From positions 2,340,843 through 2,404,842 of the forward strand of contig NZ_CP007739.1 in NCBI RefSeq assembly GCF_000724485.1: 64,000 nt of DNA, given 5' to 3'. Made by a program: the position numbers and the translations under genes. Shown here in pieces: positions 60,146 to 64,000 of this stretch. Source of the DNA: Bacillus methanolicus MGA3. GTDB lineage: Bacteria > Bacillota > Bacilli > Bacillales > Cytobacillaceae. The number at the start of each line of letters is the position of its first letter. Within the stretch, counting starts at the first letter, position 1. The notes beneath the pieces are model-generated. The model searched no databases, was not told the DNA's origin, and saw nothing but the letters and a program-made list of their open reading frames with translations.

Positions 60146-60895
60146 TCACACAGGCTTTCTTGCAACAAAAAAGATTCTTTCTGAATGATCGTCAGGCTGG
60201 CCATCATGAAAATCAGCAAAGATTTCCAGCAGCTCAAACCCCGCTTCTTTCAGCCAATTTTTATACTCATCAACAGAAAACGTTCTCTGTACATGAAGTT
60301 CTTCAAAGCGGTCATATTGACCAGTTTCCTTATCCAATAAAAAGAAAACGAGATCGTGTTCAATGCTGTTAGGATAGTCACCTTTATAGCACTGCCATAT
60401 GTAAGAAATATCATCTTCAACAAAGGCAAATGTTTCATCCATGAATACGTGCATCATTTTATAGATGGAATGAACGTCAAAGAGCAATAGCCCGCCCTTT
60501 TTCAGATGATGTGAAACATGTTTGAAAGTATTCATGACTTCTGTTTCTGTTTCCAAGTAATTTAACGAATCACAAAAAATACAAACGGCATCAAATTGGC
60601 CAAGACCTTCTAGTTCAGCCATATTTTGCTGGAAAAAGCAAATTTGCTGCCTGTTTTCATCTGCTTTAGCCCGTGCTACCGTCAGCATATCAGACGATAA
60701 ATCAACTCCTGTTACACGAAATCCTGCCTTGGAAAGGCGAACAGAAAGTTCACCTGTTCCACAAGCAAGATCCAAGAGTTCTTTCCCTTCAACTTTGTAC
60801 TTTTTTAATTTGGAAAGGACAATCTCCACCCATTTGTCGTACGGAGCATCCTTCATTAAAACGTCATAAAAGTAAGCAAATCTTTCGTAACTCAT
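60146..60895 (-). CDS. yqeM: Class I SAM-dependent methyltransferase YqeM
   Basis: 249 residues from ATG 60895 (YERFAYFYDVLMKDAPYDKW), which overlaps the rsfS stop by 4 bases. SAM motif I is LLDLACGTGELSVRL; GVDLSSDML and DSLNYLE follow. The substrate is unknown. It is the last gene of the yqeH-aroE-yhbY-nadD-yqeK-rsfS-yqeM cluster. Confidence 0.9.
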   Translation of the reverse strand: MSYERFAYFYDVLMKDAPYDKWVEIVLSKLKKYKVEGKELLDLACGTGELSVRLSKAGFRVTGVDLSSDMLTVARAKADENRQQICFFQQNMAELEGLGQFDAVCIFCDSLNYLETETEVMNTFKHVSHHLKKGGLLLFDVHSIYKMMHVFMDETFAFVEDDISYIWQCYKGDYPNSIEHDLVFFLLDKETGQYDRFEELHVQRTFSVDEYKNWLKEAGFELLEIFADFHDGQPDDHSERIFFVARKPV

Positions 60896-61248
60896 TGACC
60901 TAGCTCGCTTTGAATATTTTCCATTGGGGCATCTCCCCATAGGCGCTCCAAATTGTAATAGCTTCGTTCATCACGGTGAAAAATATGGGCGACTACATCA
61001 CCAAGATCAACTAGCACCCATTTAGCTTCATCAAATCCTTCCATTCTTCTGACTATAAAACCTTCTTCCTCAACTTTTTCCTTCATTTCACGTGCGATCG
61101 CCTGAACCTGCTTATCCGAATTACCGTGGCAAATAATGAAATAATCAGCAACGATAGAAATTCCTTTCATATTTAAAACAATAATATCTTCTGCTTTTTT
61201 ATCATCAGCCGCTTTCACTGCGGTCAATAATATTTGGCGTTCATTCAT
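60892..61248 (-). CDS. rsfS: Ribosomal silencing factor RsfS
   Basis: 118 residues, DUF143. Conserved stretches: AEDIIVLNMKGISIVADYFI and DEAKWVLVDLGDVVAHIFHR. RsfS binds L14 on the 50S subunit to stop joining of subunits in starvation. It follows yqeK by 4 bases. Confidence 0.95.
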   Translation of the reverse strand: MNERQILLTAVKAADDKKAEDIIVLNMKGISIVADYFIICHGNSDKQVQAIAREMKEKVEEEGFIVRRMEGFDEAKWVLVDLGDVVAHIFHRDERSYYNLERLWGDAPMENIQSELGQ

Positions 61249-61252
61249 TCAA

Positions 61253-61819
61253 TCAATCCTCCTTAATAGTTACAAGGCTATTGTATGTTAAAAATGTATC
61301 AGGATAAATTGGCTGGTTTTTTTTCATTAAGAAAATGATTGTATTTTGAATAGAACGGATTAACGCTTTATTTAGATCTTCTTTCGCAAGAATCCTTACT
61401 TCCTCAACACCCGGAAAATTCCTGCCAGGTTCAATATAATCAGCGAGATAAATAATTTTATCAAGCAAGGTCATGCCGGGCCTTCCTGATGTATGGTAAC
61501 GAATCGCATCAAGTATTTCAACATCGGTTACGCCCGCCTCTTTTTCGACTAAAAAAGCGCCAACAGGTGCGTGCCAGAGTTCGGTGTTATAGTTTAAAAG
61601 ATCCTGTGGCATGTCCTGTTTTATAATAATTTCCCGCATTTCATCTTTTGGGCGAAATTTGGCGTAATCATGAAAGGCAGCCGCAAGCTCCGCCTTTTTC
61701 TTATCTGCTCCATACTGTTCAGCAAGTGCAACTGCTGTTTCCACTACGCCTAAAGTATGCTGATAACGGTGTTCTGTTAACTGTTCTTTAACTATCTTTA
61801 AAGCAGTATCAAGATTCAT
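61253..61819 (-). CDS. yqeK: HD-domain phosphohydrolase YqeK (Ap4A hydrolase type)
   Basis: 188 residues. The HD motif is [12 protein letters not shown] (about 47-58), with an upstream His in YQHTLGVV and a downstream [10 protein letters not shown] and [11 protein letters not shown]. Members of YqeK cleave diadenosine tetraphosphate symmetrically. The start overlaps nadD by 11 bases. Confidence 0.93.
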   Translation of the reverse strand: MNLDTALKIVKEQLTEHRYQHTLGVVETAVALAEQYGADKKKAELAAAFHDYAKFRPKDEMREIIIKQDMPQDLLNYNTELWHAPVGAFLVEKEAGVTDVEILDAIRYHTSGRPGMTLLDKIIYLADYIEPGRNFPGVEEVRILAKEDLNKALIRSIQNTIIFLMKKNQPIYPDTFLTYNSLVTIKED

Positions 61820-62375
61820 ATAGCTTATTCTCCTCTATATATTTTCTAACTGATTCAGGCAAATAATAACGGATCGTTCTTCCTTCTTTTCTCCGTTTCC
61901 TGATCATGCTTGATGAAATTTCTAATTCCGGGATATCTACTTTATGAATCCGGAAATGGGTAACATCACTGTATGACGGTCTTTTTACCCCGACAAATTC
62001 CACAAGCTCAAGAAGTTCGTCTATTTTATGCCATTTTGGCAAATATTCAATCATATCTGCTCCGATAATAAAATAAAATGAGTAATCAGGATATATTTCC
62101 CTTAACTGCTTCATTGTCTCATACGTATATGACGGTCCGTTTCTTTTTAATTCAATTGGCTCTATTTTAAATTTCGGGTTATCCTCGATTGCCAATTCAA
62201 GCATATTTAAGCGGTCGTCATTTCCAATCGATGATTTCTTCTTATGAGGGGGTTCCTGGTTTGGCATAAACCAAACTTCATGAAGCTGCAACGATTCCAT
62301 TACTTCATTTGCAATCAGAAGATGTCCATAATGAGGCGGGTCGAAAGTTCCTCCCAATATTCCGATCTTTTTCAA
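61809..62375 (-). CDS. nadD: Nicotinate-nucleotide adenylyltransferase
   Basis: 188 residues. Motifs [12 protein letters not shown] (the HxGH nucleotidyltransferase site) and ISSSMIRKR are complete. NadD makes deamido-NAD from nicotinate mononucleotide in NAD synthesis. The ~160-base gap upstream holds only a short repeat remnant (62510-62535). Confidence 0.96.
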   Translation of the reverse strand: MKKIGILGGTFDPPHYGHLLIANEVMESLQLHEVWFMPNQEPPHKKKSSIGNDDRLNMLELAIEDNPKFKIEPIELKRNGPSYTYETMKQLREIYPDYSFYFIIGADMIEYLPKWHKIDELLELVEFVGVKRPSYSDVTHFRIHKVDIPELEISSSMIRKRRKEGRTIRYYLPESVRKYIEENKLYES

Positions 62376-62509
62376 AAGAGCTCCTCCTCTTTCGCTTTAT
62401 CCCGCACGAACGTGCAGTAGTATGATCCTCACTTATATTTAGGGGAGAAAAGAACCCCAGAATGTGTTTTCTCTCGTTAATAGTGTTTTTACTCGCGTTA
62501 AGGTTAAAG

Positions 62510-62535
62510 AACCCCACTGATGGAAGATTCACTCT
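62510..62535. repeat. Diverged copy of the ACCCCACT repeat
   Basis: AACCCCACTGATGGAAG followed by TTCACTCTAT resembles GACCCCACTTATGGGAAG and TTTACTTTAT at 37388-37415. It overlaps the end of the gap before yhbY. Confidence 0.35.
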
Positions 62536-62824
62536 ATGGCAATTGAATTTGTTTATTTTCTTTTGATTCCTTGTATAGAATAATCGTATTTCCAATGATT
62601 TGAACGATGTCTGCACCTGTACCCTCTGCAAGCTGATGCGCAACCGTATTCTTATCATCTTCGCAATTTTGCAGGACACTGATTTTCATCAGTTCTCTTG
62701 CTTCAAGAGCATCGAAAACTTGTTTGATCATATTTTCATTTACACCAGCTTTTCCTACTTGAAAAATAGGATTCAGATGGTGTGCTTCAGAACGTAAAAA
62801 TCTTTTTTGTTTTCCCGTTAACAT
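62534..62824 (-). CDS. yqeI: YhbY-type RNA-binding protein (CRM domain)
   Basis: 96 residues from ATG 62824, which gives the family start LTGKQKRFLRSEAHHLNPIF; an upstream in-frame ATG at 62893 is inside aroE and unlikely. The CRM signature VGKAGVNENMIKQV is present. It associates with pre-50S ribosomes in other bacteria. The start overlaps the aroE stop by 7 bases. Confidence 0.93.
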   Translation of the reverse strand: MLTGKQKRFLRSEAHHLNPIFQVGKAGVNENMIKQVFDALEARELMKISVLQNCEDDKNTVAHQLAEGTGADIVQIIGNTIILYKESKENKQIQLP

Positions 62825-63657
62825 TTTTTTCCTCCCAGATGTTTCAATACATTTTGTTTCATTCTTACCGTATCGGGAAAGATGCCAGTCCATTTTTCAA
62901 AAGCGAGCGCTCCTTGAAAAACGAACATATCCAAGCCGTTTTGGGTGCCTGCTCCTCTTCGTTTAGCATCTCGCAATATTGCAGTTTCAAGCGGATTATA
63001 AATAATATCACTTACAAAAGCGCCAGTACCCAGATTCTCAAGCGACAATGGAGAATCATCAATGTTCGGTGACATCCCTACCGACGTTGTTTGGATAATA
63101 AGGTTATAACTGCTTAACCTTTTTTCGGCTTCTTCCCTTGTATATATGTTTGACTGAACAGTAAATGGACATGACTCTATAAGCTGCGCTGCTTTTTCAG
63201 CTGTCCGATTACAAAAATCAATATGCTTTACACCTGCATGTGCCATCGAATAAAAGATCGCTTTTGCTGCGCCGCCTGCACCGATGATGAGGACTTTCGT
63301 GCTGTCCGAAACGGTAAATTTTCTTTTAAGGCCTTCTAAAAATCCATGTCCGTCTGTATTGTATCCAATCAGCTTGCCTTCTTCATGAACAACCGTATTC
63401 ACAGCCCCGATGGCTTCTGCCAATGGATCAATTTCATCCAAAAAAGTCATGATTTCCGTTTTATGAGGAACGGTTACATTAAATCCTGAACAGTTAATCG
63501 CCTTTAACCCTTGAACAGCTGCCCCAAGATCACCCCTCTTAACATGAAAAGGGTGATAATGAGCATCAATTCCGTAAACCATAAATAAATCATTATGCAT
63601 CACAGGCGACATCGAATGGGAAATCGGATCCCCTATAACCCCAAATAATTTCTTCAC
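62818..63657 (-). CDS. aroE: Shikimate dehydrogenase
   Basis: 279 residues from GTG 63657, which GGAGGAGAAGG precedes; an ATG six codons up overlaps that site. Features: FGVIGDPISHSMSP, NVTVPHKTE with the catalytic Lys, NTDGHGFLEGL, and the NADP loop IIGAGGAAKAI. It reduces 3-dehydroshikimate in aromatic amino acid synthesis. It lies between yqeH and yhbY, the standard order. Confidence 0.95.
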   Translation of the reverse strand: MKKLFGVIGDPISHSMSPVMHNDLFMVYGIDAHYHPFHVKRGDLGAAVQGLKAINCSGFNVTVPHKTEIMTFLDEIDPLAEAIGAVNTVVHEEGKLIGYNTDGHGFLEGLKRKFTVSDSTKVLIIGAGGAAKAIFYSMAHAGVKHIDFCNRTAEKAAQLIESCPFTVQSNIYTREEAEKRLSSYNLIIQTTSVGMSPNIDDSPLSLENLGTGAFVSDIIYNPLETAILRDAKRRGAGTQNGLDMFVFQGALAFEKWTGIFPDTVRMKQNVLKHLGGKKC

Positions 63658-63688
63658 AGCCCTTCTCCTCCCCATACAGACTTTTTGA

Positions 63689-64000
63689 TTAGATAAGCGA
63701 CTTTCTTAGCATAACATGTACACCTTTTGGAACGTAGGCAGCTACTTTTGCTCCCGGTTCATTGGCGGTTACCCAACCAAGTCCCGAAAAGACAATATCT
63801 GTTTTCCCTTCCTTAATCATAAATTCATGGCGTACAAGTTTTGGGAACGAATCTAATTGTTCTTTACGAGGCGGAGAAAGCATTTCACCTACATGGTTGT
63901 TGTACAATTCAGAAGCTTTCTCTAATTTGGTGCGATGAACAATAAGCTCATTAGAAAGATAGCATGTAAATGACCGTCTTCCGCCCGTCAAATAATCAAA
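63689..64000 (-). CDS. yqeH: Ribosome biogenesis GTPase YqeH, C-terminal part (runs off the window)
   Basis: The last 103 codons are visible. They match the C-terminal domain of YqeH (ELIVHRTKLEKASELY; DIVFSGLGWVTANEPG; VHVMLRKSLI at the end). The GTPase domain lies beyond the right edge. YqeH (circularly permuted GTPase) is needed for 30S assembly. It precedes aroE by 31 bases. Confidence 0.9.
   Translation of the reverse strand, partial: FDYLTGGRRSFTCYLSNELIVHRTKLEKASELYNNHVGEMLSPPRKEQLDSFPKLVRHEFMIKEGKTDIVFSGLGWVTANEPGAKVAAYVPKGVHVMLRKSLI

Noticed and set aside
62305..62679. 124-codon minus-strand ORF between yhbY and nadD
   Set aside because: It runs out of frame through the ends of both genes and a repeat remnant; the translation shows no domain.

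Overview
The window is a 64-kb piece of chromosome from a low-GC, endospore-forming Firmicute, almost certainly Bacillaceae (Bacillus sensu lato). The reasons are strong GGAGG-type ribosome sites, sporulation genes (spoIIP, gpr, yqfC, yqfD), late competence genes (comEA/EB/EC/ER), CcpN, and a gene order that follows the yqeH-to-yqfZ stretch of Bacillus subtilis nearly gene for gene. There are no tRNA or rRNA genes, no transposase, no prophage and no CRISPR array. Most genes run leftwards on the minus strand.

Layout. 1-7.1 kb: 5' part of an MFS exporter, yqfZ, ispG, yqfX, yqfW, a zinc block (znuC-znuB-zur, no znuA), yqfU and yqfT. 7.2-15.1 kb: nfo, cshB, yqfQ, ispH, the nif3-like yqfO, trmK, cccA (cytochrome c550) and an acyl-CoA dehydrogenase. 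15.2-19.4 kb: a decayed membrane ORF and the macromolecular-synthesis operon yqxD-dnaG-sigA. 19.6-22.2 kb: mprF on the opposite strand. 22.4-29.4 kb: ppsR, ccpN, a single-chain glycyl-tRNA synthetase behind a glycine T-box, recO, yqzL, era, cdd, dgkA, ybeY. 29.4-38.1 kb: pgpH, phoH, yqfD, yqfC, an unknown coiled-coil protein, floA, nfeD, yqeY, rpsU. 38.2-47.3 kb: deoC, mtaB, rsmE, prmA and the heat-shock operon hrcA-grpE-dnaK-dnaJ behind a CIRCE operator. 47.3-55.4 kb: hemW, lepA, yqxA, spoIIP, gpr, rpsT, holA, yqzM. 55.6-64 kb: comEC-EB-EA, comER, yqeM, rsfS, yqeK, nadD, yhbY, aroE and the 3' end of yqeH.

The genes serve replication initiation (dnaG, holA), transcription (sigA), ribosome assembly and translation (era, ybeY, rsfS, yhbY, yqeH, lepA, rpsU, rpsT, prmA, rsmE, trmK, mtaB, glyS), isoprenoid synthesis (ispG, ispH), protein folding, zinc uptake, cyclic-di-AMP turnover and membrane microdomains (floA/nfeD). 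This is mostly conserved core, and I see no obvious new multi-gene system.

The points that stand out are: an in-frame TGA that splits dnaK; a probable ATT start codon for yqxD; a near-identical inverted pair of ~120-bp transposase-less palindromic elements, each abutting a stop codon, with two diverged relatives in the same kind of position; a second GC-rich palindromic repeat family; a hairpin plus T-run directly before the rpsT ribosome site; an unexplained structured intergenic region between holA and yqzM; and mprF and an acyl-CoA dehydrogenase set into an otherwise canonical gene order.
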